From: Amycolatopsis bullii
GTDB lineage: Bacteria > Actinomycetota > Actinomycetes > Mycobacteriales > Pseudonocardiaceae
Direction of reading: 5' to 3'
DNA length: 64,000 nucleotides
Assembly (NCBI RefSeq): GCF_014654205.1
Contig: NZ_BNAW01000018.1
Coordinates: 82,740-146,739, forward strand
The position numbers were made by a program, and so were the translations under genes. Shown in pieces: positions 49,496 through 58,741 of the stretch (positions within the stretch are counted from its first letter, which is position 1; every line of letters begins with the position of its first letter). Below the pieces are notes generated by a model. The model saw only the letters and a program-made list of their open reading frames with translations. It was not told the DNA's origin and made no database searches.

Positions 49496-51175
49496 TCAGT
49501 TCACAGTGACGGTGTTGAACCGCTCGTCGGTCAGCGGACTGGCGACCAGGCCCTTGACCTTCGGGCCGACCACGATCGCGGGCGGGCCGTAGGAAATCGG
49601 GATGGCGGGCAGGTAGTCCATGATCTGCTTGTTGACTTCCTGGTACGCCTTGGCGTGCGCGTCACCGGCGGGCGAAGCGTCCGCGGCGGCCAGCGCCTGG
49701 AACAGCTGCGGGTTGTCGAACCCGAACTCCGGCTTCTTGCGGCCGAAGAAGGTGCCGACGAAGTTCCCGGCGTCGTTGTAGTCACCGGTCCAGCCGAGCA
49801 GGTGCAGGTCCTGCTTGCCGAACTTCTGGACGTCGTCCTTGTAGCCACCGTTCCACGGCTTGGCGACCGGCTCGATCTTGATGCCGATGGCCTTCAGGTC
49901 CTCCGAGATCGAGGTGAACACGTCCGCCGGGTTCGGCATGTAGGGACGGGTGACCTCGGTCGGGTAGTAGAACTTCAGCGTCAGGTTCGTCGCGCCGGCC
50001 TCGGACAGCAGCTGCTTGGCCTTCTCCGGGTTGTACGGGTACTTGGTGACCTCGTCGGTGTAGCCGGAGATCGTCTTGGGCACGAACTCGGTGGCCACCT
50101 CGGCACCCTCGGGCAGCTTGCTCTTGACGAACTGCTCGCGGTTGATGCCGTAGGCCAGCGCCTGGCGGACGCGGACGTCCTTCAGCTTCTCGCCGGCCTC
50201 GCCGGACTGGTTGATGCCCATGTAGAGCACGTTGAACGGCGGGCGCACCAGCACCTGCTCGCCCTCGTTGCGCAGCAGGCCGTAGTCCGCGGGCGCCGGG
50301 TAGTCGTAGCCCTGGATGTCGCCGGCCTTGAGCGCCTGCTTGCGGGCGTTCTCGTCCGGGATGACCTTGAAGATCAGCTTGTCGAGCTTGGCCGTCTGGC
50401 TCGGGCTCTGGTCGTTCTTGGACAGGACGATCTCACCCTTGCCCTGGTCCCAGCTGTCGAACTTGAACGGGCCGGTGCCGACCGGGTGCTTGTTCGCGTA
50501 CTCGCTGTAGGTGAACGAGTCACCGGACTGGGTGACCTCGTCCGACTTGTACTGCTTGAGCGCGGTCGGGCTCTGCATCGCGAACGACGGCAGGGTGAAC
50601 GCCGCCGGGAACGCGCCCTTGGCCTTGTTGAGGTTCACGACCGCGGTCGCCGGGTCCTTGGCTTCGCAGCTCTTGTAGACCGGGTCGCTGTAGTCGTCGC
50701 TCTCGTTCTTGGCGAAGCCGCCGAAGACGTCGGCGTAGTAGATCATCTGGCTCTGGGCGGCGGCGCCCTTCATGTTGTACCAGCGGTCGAAGTTGAAGCA
50801 GACCGCGGTCGCGTCGAAGGCGGTGCCGTCGGAGAACTTCACGCCCTGCTTGAGGGAGAAGGTCCAGGTCTTGCCGTCGTTGCTCGGCTCCCACTTCTCG
50901 GCCAGCGAGGGCTCGAGGTCGGCGGTGCCCGGCTTGTTCTGGATCAGCGTGTCGAAGATCTGGCGCGTGATCCGGAAGGTCTCGCCCTCGTCGTTGAAGA
51001 TGGGGTCGAACAACTTCGGGTTACCGGCCGCGCCGAAGATCATGGTGCCCCCGGAACCACCCCCTGCGCCCTCTTCACGCTTGGATTCCGCACAAGCCGA
51101 CAGCGAAACCGCGAGCGCGCCGGCGAGCCCGATCAGGGCCACGCGGCGTGTTCGGGTCAGCCGCAATTGCTGCAT
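49496..51175 (-). CDS. Peptide ABC transporter substrate-binding lipoprotein (DppA/OppA type)
   Basis: A 559-residue SBP_bac_5 protein. Signal peptide and lipobox LSACAES (lipidated Cys about residue 28), then GGTMIFGAAGNPKLFDPIF, YSEYANKHPVGTGPFKFDSW and QALAYGINREQFVK family blocks. It captures peptides (or similar solutes) outside the membrane for the four downstream genes. An AAGGGG ribosome site precedes ATG 51175. First gene of the operon. Confidence 0.94.
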   Translation of the reverse strand: MQQLRLTRTRRVALIGLAGALAVSLSACAESKREEGAGGGSGGTMIFGAAGNPKLFDPIFNDEGETFRITRQIFDTLIQNKPGTADLEPSLAEKWEPSNDGKTWTFSLKQGVKFSDGTAFDATAVCFNFDRWYNMKGAAAQSQMIYYADVFGGFAKNESDDYSDPVYKSCEAKDPATAVVNLNKAKGAFPAAFTLPSFAMQSPTALKQYKSDEVTQSGDSFTYSEYANKHPVGTGPFKFDSWDQGKGEIVLSKNDQSPSQTAKLDKLIFKVIPDENARKQALKAGDIQGYDYPAPADYGLLRNEGEQVLVRPPFNVLYMGINQSGEAGEKLKDVRVRQALAYGINREQFVKSKLPEGAEVATEFVPKTISGYTDEVTKYPYNPEKAKQLLSEAGATNLTLKFYYPTEVTRPYMPNPADVFTSISEDLKAIGIKIEPVAKPWNGGYKDDVQKFGKQDLHLLGWTGDYNDAGNFVGTFFGRKKPEFGFDNPQLFQALAAADASPAGDAHAKAYQEVNKQIMDYLPAIPISYGPPAIVVGPKVKGLVASPLTDERFNTVTVN

Positions 51176-51501
51176 CTGGCACCCCTTGGGAGATGTTCGG
51201 GTTCAAAGTCACCGTCCGGTCGGTCAGGAACTCGACGGACGATCGGTGTGCTCGCCGACACTAGCGGGAACTCGGCCCGCACTTAAGCACGTGAGGTTAC
51301 GATCGCGCTACGTGGACGTCGATTTGACCGCAATGTGTCCGTAAATCGCGACAGAATGTGACCATTTGCCGTCTTCGGCTGCGTCCGGTGTCCGATCCCT
51401 GACACAGATGGCGGTACCGACATTGATCCGGACGTGTATCCGACTACCGACCGCTGGATCGATCCGGAGCCCTCCGTACACGCTGCGTGACCGACTCGTC
51501 C
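51176..51501. promoter_or_regulatory. Intergenic region upstream of the peptide transporter
   Basis: About 325 bp, less GC-rich than average between 51290 and 51440. It must hold the promoter of the transporter operon. No convincing boxes, repeats or genes recognised. ORFs on the minus strand here have no coding character. Confidence 0.5.
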
Positions 51502-51996
51502 CTACGAAAGTCGGGTTCCGGCGGCTTCGGGGGTGCGGTCGACGGCGAACCAGCCGCGCTCGAACCGTTGCCACCGCGCCAATTCGGTCCGTGCGGCCGC
51601 GCCGTCCCGCGCGACGGTCCTGGCCAGCCGCTCGGCGTCCGAGCCGCCGGAGAGCCAGCAGAGGTGGGAAAGCAGGGATCTTGCCGAAGCCCGCCCACTC
51701 GAAACGCCCTCCAGCACCAGGACGTCCGGCACGGTCACCCGGACGAGTTCACCCGGCCGCGGGACCCCGGTGGACCAGTCCATTCGCCGGTACGCCCCGG
51801 GAACGCCGTCGGCCAGGGGACGCAGGACGCCGTCGGCGAGCCGGGGCCACCACGAAACCGGGTCTTCCCACGTCGCGAAGGCGTCGGTGCTCACCAGGGC
51901 CGTGCGGCACCCGCGCGCGGTCAAGTCGTCGACGACGCGGGCGGCCAGCGTGGACTTGCCGGCGCCGGACGGGCCGTCGATGGCCAGCACGCGCAC
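51502..51996 (-). CDS. Uridine-kinase-like P-loop NTPase
   Basis: A 164-residue P-loop protein. Walker A DGPSGAGKST (residues 7-16) and the DAF and TVPDVLVLEGVSSGR segments are like uridine kinase/phosphoribulokinase family members, but it is shorter than uridine kinases (about 210) and lacks a recognisable lid. It probably phosphorylates a small molecule. It lies 46 bp after the DUF2304 gene on the same strand; its GTG start has no clear ribosome site. It need not belong to the glycan pathway. Confidence 0.72.
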   Translation of the reverse strand: MRVLAIDGPSGAGKSTLAARVVDDLTARGCRTALVSTDAFATWEDPVSWWPRLADGVLRPLADGVPGAYRRMDWSTGVPRPGELVRVTVPDVLVLEGVSSGRASARSLLSHLCWLSGGSDAERLARTVARDGAAARTELARWQRFERGWFAVDRTPEAAGTRLS

Positions 51997-52042
51997 CCGG
52001 CCCAGCCGCGCGGGGGCCGCGAGCAGGGCCTCGACCAGGACG

Positions 52043-52477
52043 TCACTTGCTGACGCGTTCGACCTCCGGGAGCCCTTTGACGTCGTCGGGCGCCGCCGTC
52101 TTCGCTTCCAGCTCGGCGATCCGGCTCGCCAGCTCGCGCCGGGTGTCTTCCAGCTCGCAGCGCAGCAACGCGATCTCCTCGACCGAGGTGCGCACCTCCT
52201 CCTCGAGGTGCCCGGTCTCGGTGGACAGGTGCAGCGACACGAGCGCCAGGACCACCCCGGCCAGCAGGAAGACGAAGTTGGACGGGGTCTCCACCCCGGT
52301 CAGCCGGGCCAGGAACTGCGCGGCCGACGGGATCACGGCCAGCACCACGACGCCGATGGCGACGACCAGCCACACGCCCGCGTACTTCTCCCGCAGCTTG
52401 CGCCGCCGCATCATCTCGATGACGACGAAGAGCACCAAGCAGGCGATGACGATGCTGAGGATGCGCCAACCGGCCAT
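52043..52477 (-). CDS. DUF2304 small membrane protein, partner of the GT2 enzyme
   Basis: A 144-residue protein with three membrane helices (residues about 5-20, 36-53, 68-83) and a C-terminal coiled coil (EEEVRTSVEEIALLRCELEDTRRELASRIAELE). DUF2304 proteins are regularly encoded next to polyprenyl-phosphate sugar synthases. In M. tuberculosis the Rv3632 member boosts the activity of PpgS (Rv3631). It follows the GT2 gene by 13 bp, so the same relationship is likely. Confidence 0.85.
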   Translation of the reverse strand: MAGWRILSIVIACLVLFVVIEMMRRRKLREKYAGVWLVVAIGVVVLAVIPSAAQFLARLTGVETPSNFVFLLAGVVLALVSLHLSTETGHLEEEVRTSVEEIALLRCELEDTRRELASRIAELEAKTAAPDDVKGLPEVERVSK

Positions 52478-52490
52478 CTTCCCAAGCTCC

Positions 52491-53243
52491 TTATGCCGAG
52501 TCCGACGAGTCGACCGCGGGACGGCGGCGGACCAGCGCGAGCAGCAGCGCGAGCCCGGCGCGGCCCAGGTAGACGGCCGACTTGACGGGCGAGTGGCTGG
52601 GCGTGCCGCCCGCGCGCTCGCGCATGATGACCGGGATCTCCTTGATGACCAGCTCGGCCCGGATGGCCATGACCAGCGATTCGACCGTGTCGCCGAGGTA
52701 CTCGGCCGGGTAGTAGCCGGCGAACAGCCGGATCGCGCGCGGCCCCATCGCCTTGAAGCCCGACGTGACGTCGGTGAGCCTGGTCTTCGCCAGCCGCGAG
52801 AACACGATCGACAGCGCGACCATGGCGTACTTGCGCGGCCCGCTGGCCTTGTAGGCGCCCTTGCCGGCGAACCGGGAGCCGATCACGATGTCCGCGTCGT
52901 CCAGGCCGCGCAGCAGCGCGTCGAGCTCGTCCGGATCGTGCTGACCATCGGCGTCCACCTGCACGACGACGTCGTAGCCGCGGGTGGCGGCGTAGCGGAA
53001 GCCGGTGCGCATGGCGCCGCCGACCCCGAGGTTCACGGCGAGCCGGGCCACCTCGGCGCCCGCGGCGCGGGCCAGCTTGGCGGTGTCGTCCACCGAGCCG
53101 TCGTCGACGACCAGCAGGTCGGCCTCCGGACGGGCGCGCTTGACGTGCTCGATGACCGACGCGACGCTCGCCGACTCGTTGAGAGCGGGCATCACGATGA
53201 GCACGCGGCGGCTGGTCACCGAGGTCGCCGGGGTCACAGACAC
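52491..53243 (-). CDS. GT2 polyprenyl-phosphate sugar synthase (PpgS/DPM1-like)
   Basis: A 250-residue GT-A enzyme. VLIVMPALNESASVASVI, LLVVDDGSVDDT, and VVQVDADGQHDPDEL (DxD) followed by IGSRFAGKGAYKASGPRKY. The C-terminus is only weakly hydrophobic, so the DUF2304 partner likely anchors it. It should transfer a sugar from a nucleotide donor to polyprenyl phosphate. By analogy with PpgS the sugar may be an N-acetylhexosamine. The GTG start has TAAAGT 6 nt before it. Confidence 0.88.
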   Translation of the reverse strand: MSVTPATSVTSRRVLIVMPALNESASVASVIEHVKRARPEADLLVVDDGSVDDTAKLARAAGAEVARLAVNLGVGGAMRTGFRYAATRGYDVVVQVDADGQHDPDELDALLRGLDDADIVIGSRFAGKGAYKASGPRKYAMVALSIVFSRLAKTRLTDVTSGFKAMGPRAIRLFAGYYPAEYLGDTVESLVMAIRAELVIKEIPVIMRERAGGTPSHSPVKSAVYLGRAGLALLLALVRRRPAVDSSDSA

Positions 53244-53249
53244 GCTGAC

Positions 53250-53255
53250 ACTTTA
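53250..53255 (-). promoter_or_regulatory. -10 box TAAAGT, leaderless GT2 gene
   Basis: TAAAGT on the minus strand, 6 nt, then GTG 53243, in the 17-bp gap after the DUF6541-like gene. Confidence 0.55.
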
Positions 53256-53260
53256 GCTCT

Positions 53261-55231
53261 TCACCGGCCGTCGTCCGCCGCGGACCCGGGCGCGGCACCG
53301 GCCGCGACGACGTCGTGCTGCCCCGCGATCTCGTAGATCGCGGCACCGGCGTTGCGGTAGACCAGCTTGAACCCCGGAGCGGTGTCCAGATTGAGCAGAC
53401 CGGCGTCGTTGTGCGCGTCGGGAACGGCGTTGCCCTGGCCGACGAAGGCGTACCGGACCTTGAGCTCCCGCAGGATCTTCCGGACCCGGGGGTCGGCTTC
53501 CAGCCGGTTCGCGTGCGCGCTGACGTACCCGATGTCGCTGGCCGGCTCGGCGCCGTAGTAGTTCCACTGGGTCGGGTGAATGCCCTGGAGCGCGTACATC
53601 CAGACCGACCCGTCGAGGCGGTCGTTGAGGACGCGCTCGCCGGGGACCGTGTGCCCGGCCAGCCAGGCGAACGCCGTCTCCTCGTCCGCGCTCACCGCGG
53701 GGAAGCCGCGGTAGCCGATGTTCACGTGGACGGTGTTGATGCCGACGTACGCGCGGCTGAACCCGCCGATCACCGCCGCGAGCAGCACCACGCCGGCCAG
53801 GACGGGCGCGGCCGGGTGCAGCTTCGGCAGCCGGGGGCGGACCTTCGCCGCGAACCACGCCGTCGCGGTGTTGACGAACTCGCCGAAGCCGACCGCGCCG
53901 ATCAGCGGCAGCAGCGCCGCGATCCGGTAGTTGTCGTTGTAGAACGGTCCGGTCAGCAGGTGGACCAGGCCGTTCTCCATGGAGACCGTCGCCGCGTACA
54001 AGCCGCCGAGGACGACGTACGCGCCGACCAGCCAGACCACCTTCCGCTGCCGGGCCAGCAGGACGATGCCGGCGATGGCGGGCAGGCCGATCCACCACTG
54101 CGGGAAGTCCGCCATCGGCGAGAACGTGACCGTCTGCCCGACCGCGCCGGTCACCGTCGCCGCGTTCGACCAGACCGCGGACGTGACGCCGCCGGCGTTC
54201 CAGAGCGAGGGCAGCACCTGGGGCAGGCCGAGCCCGGCGGCGAGCAGCGCGGCCGCCACCAGCGACGGCCAGGCGCGCCGCCAGTCGATCGGCTCGAACC
54301 GGAAGAGCACCGCGGCCAGGATCAGGACGCAGTACACGACGAGGACGAACACGACGCTGGTGTGCAGGGCCGCCAGGCCCCCGATGCCGACGCCCACGGC
54401 CAGCGGACCGGTGGCCCCGCCCGGCTCGAGCAGCAGGCGGACCACCGCGAGCATGGCCGGGACCAGGGCGACACCGGCGGCGTACGGCCAGACCGGGCCG
54501 TGCCAGAACAGGTCGTAGGGGAACGAGGTGAAGCAGGCGGAAGCCGTGGCGGCCGCGGCCGCCGTCACCGGCGGCAACCGCCACGCGCGGCACATCGCGG
54601 CCACGCCGAGCGGCACCGCGAAGGTGACGGCGATCGACGCGAAGTTCAGCAGCGGCATCACGCTCAGCCCGCCCTTGCCGAAGAGCACGGCGAGCAGCGC
54701 GTGGTAGGTGTCCGGGTAGAAGTAGTGCGTCTCGTCCGGCAGGTTCGCGATGGTGCCGATGGTCGACGGGCGCGCGTCACCGCGTTCGGCGATCCAGCGG
54801 ACGAGGTTCGCGTGGAACGCCGCGTCCCAGTCCTGGTTCACCGTGCCGGGTGAACCGATGCCGCGCAGCACGGTGACCGCGCCGATCGCCATCCCGGCCG
54901 CGACGCCGAGCGCGGTCAAGGCGTGCGCGCGCCAGGACCACCGCGGGCGTTCGGGCGGGACCGCGTCGGCGTCCGGACGGCGCCGCCGGGTGAACCGGGC
55001 CACGGCCCAGGTGATCGCGAAGCCGGCGGCCGAAACCACGAGCGTCCACAGTGTCGCGGAGAGCGCGGTCCACCGGACGCCCGCTCCGCCGAGCAGCGGG
55101 ATGCCGAGGGCCACCACCCCGAACGTGAGGACCGGCGCCGCCGCGCCCAGCGTCCAGCCGCGCAGGCCGATCGCCGCTCCGAAAACGGCGCCCGGCAACC
55201 AGAAAGCGGCCAGAACGAGCAGAAACCCCAT
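53261..55231 (-). CDS. Large DUF6541-like membrane protein (possible GT-C transferase)
   Basis: A 656-residue integral membrane protein with about 13 helices and a soluble C-terminal ~150 residues. The first large loop (after about residue 125) has VNQDWDAAFHANLVRW with acidic residues, placed as in GT-C glycosyltransferases. The C-terminal block ILRELKVRYAFVGQGN is shared with the divergent 686-residue protein. It probably uses lipid-linked sugars on the outer face. AAGGGAC ribosome site before ATG 55231. It is co-directional with the GT2-DUF2304 pair. Confidence 0.8.
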   Translation of the reverse strand: MGFLLVLAAFWLPGAVFGAAIGLRGWTLGAAAPVLTFGVVALGIPLLGGAGVRWTALSATLWTLVVSAAGFAITWAVARFTRRRRPDADAVPPERPRWSWRAHALTALGVAAGMAIGAVTVLRGIGSPGTVNQDWDAAFHANLVRWIAERGDARPSTIGTIANLPDETHYFYPDTYHALLAVLFGKGGLSVMPLLNFASIAVTFAVPLGVAAMCRAWRLPPVTAAAAATASACFTSFPYDLFWHGPVWPYAAGVALVPAMLAVVRLLLEPGGATGPLAVGVGIGGLAALHTSVVFVLVVYCVLILAAVLFRFEPIDWRRAWPSLVAAALLAAGLGLPQVLPSLWNAGGVTSAVWSNAATVTGAVGQTVTFSPMADFPQWWIGLPAIAGIVLLARQRKVVWLVGAYVVLGGLYAATVSMENGLVHLLTGPFYNDNYRIAALLPLIGAVGFGEFVNTATAWFAAKVRPRLPKLHPAAPVLAGVVLLAAVIGGFSRAYVGINTVHVNIGYRGFPAVSADEETAFAWLAGHTVPGERVLNDRLDGSVWMYALQGIHPTQWNYYGAEPASDIGYVSAHANRLEADPRVRKILRELKVRYAFVGQGNAVPDAHNDAGLLNLDTAPGFKLVYRNAGAAIYEIAGQHDVVAAGAAPGSAADDGR

Positions 55232-55397
55232 TGTCCCTTCCCATTTCGCCGGGATCCGTCCCGCGATCGCGGTGCCCGCTTCCGGACGGCGGCGGCCACG
55301 CTACCGTGCACGTCAGTTCGCTGGTCACCCGCATCCTCGGCACACCGCGGCCCCCCATAGACTCCGGGCGTTGACGGCTTTGTTGATCGGAGAAGGC
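55232..55397. promoter_or_regulatory. Divergent promoter between the two DUF6541-like genes
   Basis: A 166-bp gap. On the plus side TAGACT (about 55358) is a candidate -10 some 35 bp before the GGAGAAGG ribosome site and ATG. The minus side shows no clear box. Confidence 0.45.
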
Positions 55398-57458
55398 ATG
55401 CTGTCCGAAGCTGTCCGGCTGGCCGTGGGAATCCTGGTGGTATTGCTTCCCGGATTCTTGATTCTGCTGGTCACCGGCGTACGCGAACGGTTGTGGCTCG
55501 CGGGTCTCTCGGCGCCGTTGACGACCGGGTTCGTCCTCGTGGTGTCCCTCTTCACGGGGGTGACCGGGCTCCGGTTCGGACTGCTGACGACGATCGTCGC
55601 GCTCGCGGTCGTCCTGCTCGTGCTCGGCGGCGTGCGGTGGCTCGTCCGCCGCCGTCGTCCGGCCGCGGCGCCGGCCGAGCCCGCCGAAGACCCGCGGCTG
55701 CGCACGCTGACCGGCCGGGCCGGGACGGTGGCCCAGGTGCTGGGCGCGCTCGTCGCCGTCGCCGGGGTCGGCCTCGGCGTCCGCCTGTGGCACAAGGGCC
55801 TCGGGTCGTGGCGGACGCCGACCCAGGAGCACGACACCGTCACGCACGCCGTGCTGACCGCCTTCACGCACTTCACCGGCAAGGCCGCGCCGTGGCAGAT
55901 CCTGCCGATCGACGTCGTGCACGACACGAACGTCCAGTTCTACCCGCCCGGCTTCACCGACCTCTGTGCCCTGCTCACCGACATCTTCGGCGACACGATG
56001 CTGTCACTGAACCTGGTGACCGTGGTGTTCTCGGTGGTCGTCCTGCCGCTGTCGGTGGCCGCCCTCACCGCGGCGGTGCTCCGGCACGGCCGGCTGGGCC
56101 GCGGCTGGGTCGAGCTCGCCGCCGGCGTGGCCGCGCTGGTCTCCGTGCAGCTGTACCGCCCCGGCATCGCCTTCGCCCACGACGGCGGCGTCCTGCCGAA
56201 CGCGGCCGCGATGACGCTGATGCCCGGGCTCGTCGCCGTGATGCTGGTGCTCGGCAAGCGCAACTGGGGCCGCGCGGTGCTGGTCGGCGTGGCCGCCGCC
56301 GGGGCGTTCAACGTGCACCCGAGCGCGCTGACCTCGGTCGCGCTGACGACGGTCGCGGCCCTGATCGGCCTGCTGTTCACCAAGGCGGGCCGGCTCGCCT
56401 TCGTCCGCGCGCTGCTGCCGCTGGTGCTGACGGGGGTGGTCGCCGTCGTCCTGATCGTCCCGGACGTGCTGGCGCTGCTGCGGCTCGGCGGCGGCACGGT
56501 GGTCGACGCGCCGGCCAACATCCCCGGCTCCCCGCTGGGCGAGTCGGCCGAGCTGCTCGCCCGGCTGCCCTACGGCGGCTACTTCGACCCGAGCGGCGCG
56601 ATGGGCCAGCCGGCCCTCGGCCTGCTGGGCCTGGCCGGCGTCGTCGCCACGCTGCTGTCGCGGCGGGCGTGGCCGCTGCTGACGGCCTGGCTATTCTGGG
56701 CCGCGGTCGTGGTGAGCTTCCACTTCTCGCCCAACTCCGGCTTCGGCGCGACGATCGGCCGGTTTTACTACCGCGTCGCCAACCGCCTCGACACCCACGT
56801 CTACCTGCTGATCCCGCCGCTGGCAGGGGTGCTGTTCGTGGCGCTGGGCCTGGTCGTCGTCGCGGTCCGGAAGGGCAACCCGGTTCCGGCGCGGCTCCGG
56901 CCGGCGGTGGCGTTCGGGCTGATCGTGGTGCTCCTCGGCGCGCTGACGGTGACGACGTTCCGCGGCTACATGAACACCGGCGCGCTGTCGCTGAGCCAGC
57001 GCTACGCGACCCCGCAGTTCGTCCGCTACAACGCGGCGGACGACGCGGCGGCGAAGTGGCTGGACCAGAACGCGGCCCCGGGCGAAGCGATCCTCAACAA
57101 CGCGAACGACGGCTCGACGCTGCTGTACGTCGACTACGACCTGCCGATCCTCAACATCGTCCCGGACGGGCACAGCCCGATCGAGGACAACATCACCCTG
57201 CTGGCGAAGTTCCGCGACTTCCCGGACGACCCGCAGGTCCAGAACATCCTCCGGGCGAAGAACGTCCGCTGGGTGTACGTGGATTCGTCGGCCCCGACGG
57301 TCGGCACGGACGGCCACCACTGGACGGGCCGGCTTACCTACAGCCTGGCGCCGGGGCTGAGCGGGCTGGCGGGGCTCCCGGGCCTGACGAAGGCGTTCAG
57401 CTCGGGCACGGTCACCGTCTACCGGCTGGACCTCCCGCAGACCCCGCCGCGAGGCTAG
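55398..57458 (+). CDS. Large DUF6541-like membrane protein, second paralogue
   Basis: A 686-residue protein with the same plan as its divergent neighbour: about 13 helices, a first long loop with QEHDTVTHAVLTAFTH, and a soluble C-terminal domain (AAKWLDQNAAPGEAILNNANDGS, VQNILRAKNVRWVYVDSS). Two such genes facing each other suggest a duplicated glycosyl-transfer step. GGAGAAGG ribosome site before ATG. Its 3' end overlaps the flippase gene by 4 bp. Confidence 0.8.
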   Translation: MLSEAVRLAVGILVVLLPGFLILLVTGVRERLWLAGLSAPLTTGFVLVVSLFTGVTGLRFGLLTTIVALAVVLLVLGGVRWLVRRRRPAAAPAEPAEDPRLRTLTGRAGTVAQVLGALVAVAGVGLGVRLWHKGLGSWRTPTQEHDTVTHAVLTAFTHFTGKAAPWQILPIDVVHDTNVQFYPPGFTDLCALLTDIFGDTMLSLNLVTVVFSVVVLPLSVAALTAAVLRHGRLGRGWVELAAGVAALVSVQLYRPGIAFAHDGGVLPNAAAMTLMPGLVAVMLVLGKRNWGRAVLVGVAAAGAFNVHPSALTSVALTTVAALIGLLFTKAGRLAFVRALLPLVLTGVVAVVLIVPDVLALLRLGGGTVVDAPANIPGSPLGESAELLARLPYGGYFDPSGAMGQPALGLLGLAGVVATLLSRRAWPLLTAWLFWAAVVVSFHFSPNSGFGATIGRFYYRVANRLDTHVYLLIPPLAGVLFVALGLVVVAVRKGNPVPARLRPAVAFGLIVVLLGALTVTTFRGYMNTGALSLSQRYATPQFVRYNAADDAAAKWLDQNAAPGEAILNNANDGSTLLYVDYDLPILNIVPDGHSPIEDNITLLAKFRDFPDDPQVQNILRAKNVRWVYVDSSAPTVGTDGHHWTGRLTYSLAPGLSGLAGLPGLTKAFSSGTVTVYRLDLPQTPPRG

Positions 57459-58741
57459 GCTTCCGGGCCGGCCTCGACCGGCTGATGCGCCCGGCGCAGG
57501 ACGAAGGCGAGCACCACCGCCAAGCCGAGCGCCGGCGCCACCGCCAGCGCGACCACCGCGCGGAACACCGTGTCGCCCGGCAGGAACAGCAGCACCAGCG
57601 ATGCCGTGCCGGTGACCACGGCCCAGGTCGCCAGCACGTGCTTCGCCTGCGTGCGGGCCACGAGCACCGCCGTGAGCAGCTGCATCGGCACCAGCAGCAC
57701 CGACGACCAGACGAGTCCGGCGACCGACCAGCCGTCGATGTCGTACTTCGGCCCGCTGACGAACCGGACCGCCCACGGGCCCAGCCACAGCCCGACCAGC
57801 GCGCCGAGCGCGGCCAGCGCCAGCGACGCCACCGCGCCGAGGGCGAGCACGCGGCGCAGCCGGTGGCGGCCCTCCTCGGTGACCGAAAGCCGGACGACGA
57901 ACGGCACCGCCAGCGACTGCACCGGCCCGATCAGCGTCAGCGGCAGCCGCGCGATGACCAGCGCCGCGAACAACGAGCCGACGCGGTCGCCGTCGCCGCC
58001 CGGGGCCAGCAGACCGACCAGCGCCGGGTAGCCGGTGATGACCGCCGCCGTCAGGGCCGCACCGGTCAGGAGCATGGCCATCCGGCGGGACGTGACACCC
58101 CAGCCGTCGCCCTCGACGTGGAAGTCGAGCAACTGCCGGGCCGGGCGCGCGAACAGCAGCCAGGCGAACGAGCCGGCCGCGACCGCGATCGCCAGCGAGA
58201 CGACGTTGTAGGCGATCGAGACGAACAGGAGGCCCAGGATCAGCGCCCGTACGGCCGGTTCGGCGATCACCAGCAGCGAGAACGCCTTCACCTTGTGCTG
58301 CCCGATGAGCAGCCCGCGGGTGCCGAACTGGCACGCGAACGCGACCCCGCCGGCCAGCACGATCACCGCCAGTGACCACTCGCCGCGGAACAGCTTGTCG
58401 TTGATCGGCGGGATCAGCAGCGCGAGCGAGAACGCGGCCGCGACGACCGTCCCGACCGCGACCGCCCGCAGCGCCGGACGGCCCGCCTTGCCGCCGGCCA
58501 GCGCGGCGACCGCCGACTGCCGCGAGAGCTCCTGCTCGAGCGGCGAGAGCGTGCTGCCGAGGCCCATCAACAGGCCCCAGAACGTGACGAAGACCGCGTA
58601 CTCCGGCGGCGGCAGCAGCCGCTGGCAGGCGACCGTGAGCACGTAGCCGAGGCCGATCGACACGATCAGCGAGCCGCCGAGGCTCCCCGCCGTCGTGCGG
58701 CCGCCGGCCGCCGCGGTGCCGGGTTCCACTTCGGTGCTCAT
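57455..58741 (-). CDS. Wzx/MOP-type polysaccharide flippase
   Basis: A 428-residue membrane protein with 12 or so helices (first at 27-48), SLGGSLIVSIGLGYVLTVACQRLL at the start and conserved-looking FWGLLMGLGSTLSPLEQE loop. It fits lipid-linked oligosaccharide flippases. ATG 58741 overlaps the GT2 stop (ATGA), so the two are coupled. The size is close to Rv3630 (M. tuberculosis), which neighbours PpgS, supporting the same pathway. Confidence 0.82.
   Translation of the reverse strand: MSTEVEPGTAAAGGRTTAGSLGGSLIVSIGLGYVLTVACQRLLPPPEYAVFVTFWGLLMGLGSTLSPLEQELSRQSAVAALAGGKAGRPALRAVAVGTVVAAAFSLALLIPPINDKLFRGEWSLAVIVLAGGVAFACQFGTRGLLIGQHKVKAFSLLVIAEPAVRALILGLLFVSIAYNVVSLAIAVAAGSFAWLLFARPARQLLDFHVEGDGWGVTSRRMAMLLTGAALTAAVITGYPALVGLLAPGGDGDRVGSLFAALVIARLPLTLIGPVQSLAVPFVVRLSVTEEGRHRLRRVLALGAVASLALAALGALVGLWLGPWAVRFVSGPKYDIDGWSVAGLVWSSVLLVPMQLLTAVLVARTQAKHVLATWAVVTGTASLVLLFLPGDTVFRAVVALAVAPALGLAVVLAFVLRRAHQPVEAGPEA

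Noticed and set aside
51308..51574. Minus-strand ORF of 88 codons upstream of the peptide transporter
   Set aside because: Arg-rich, no ribosome site, overlaps the transporter promoter region and the kinase-like gene.
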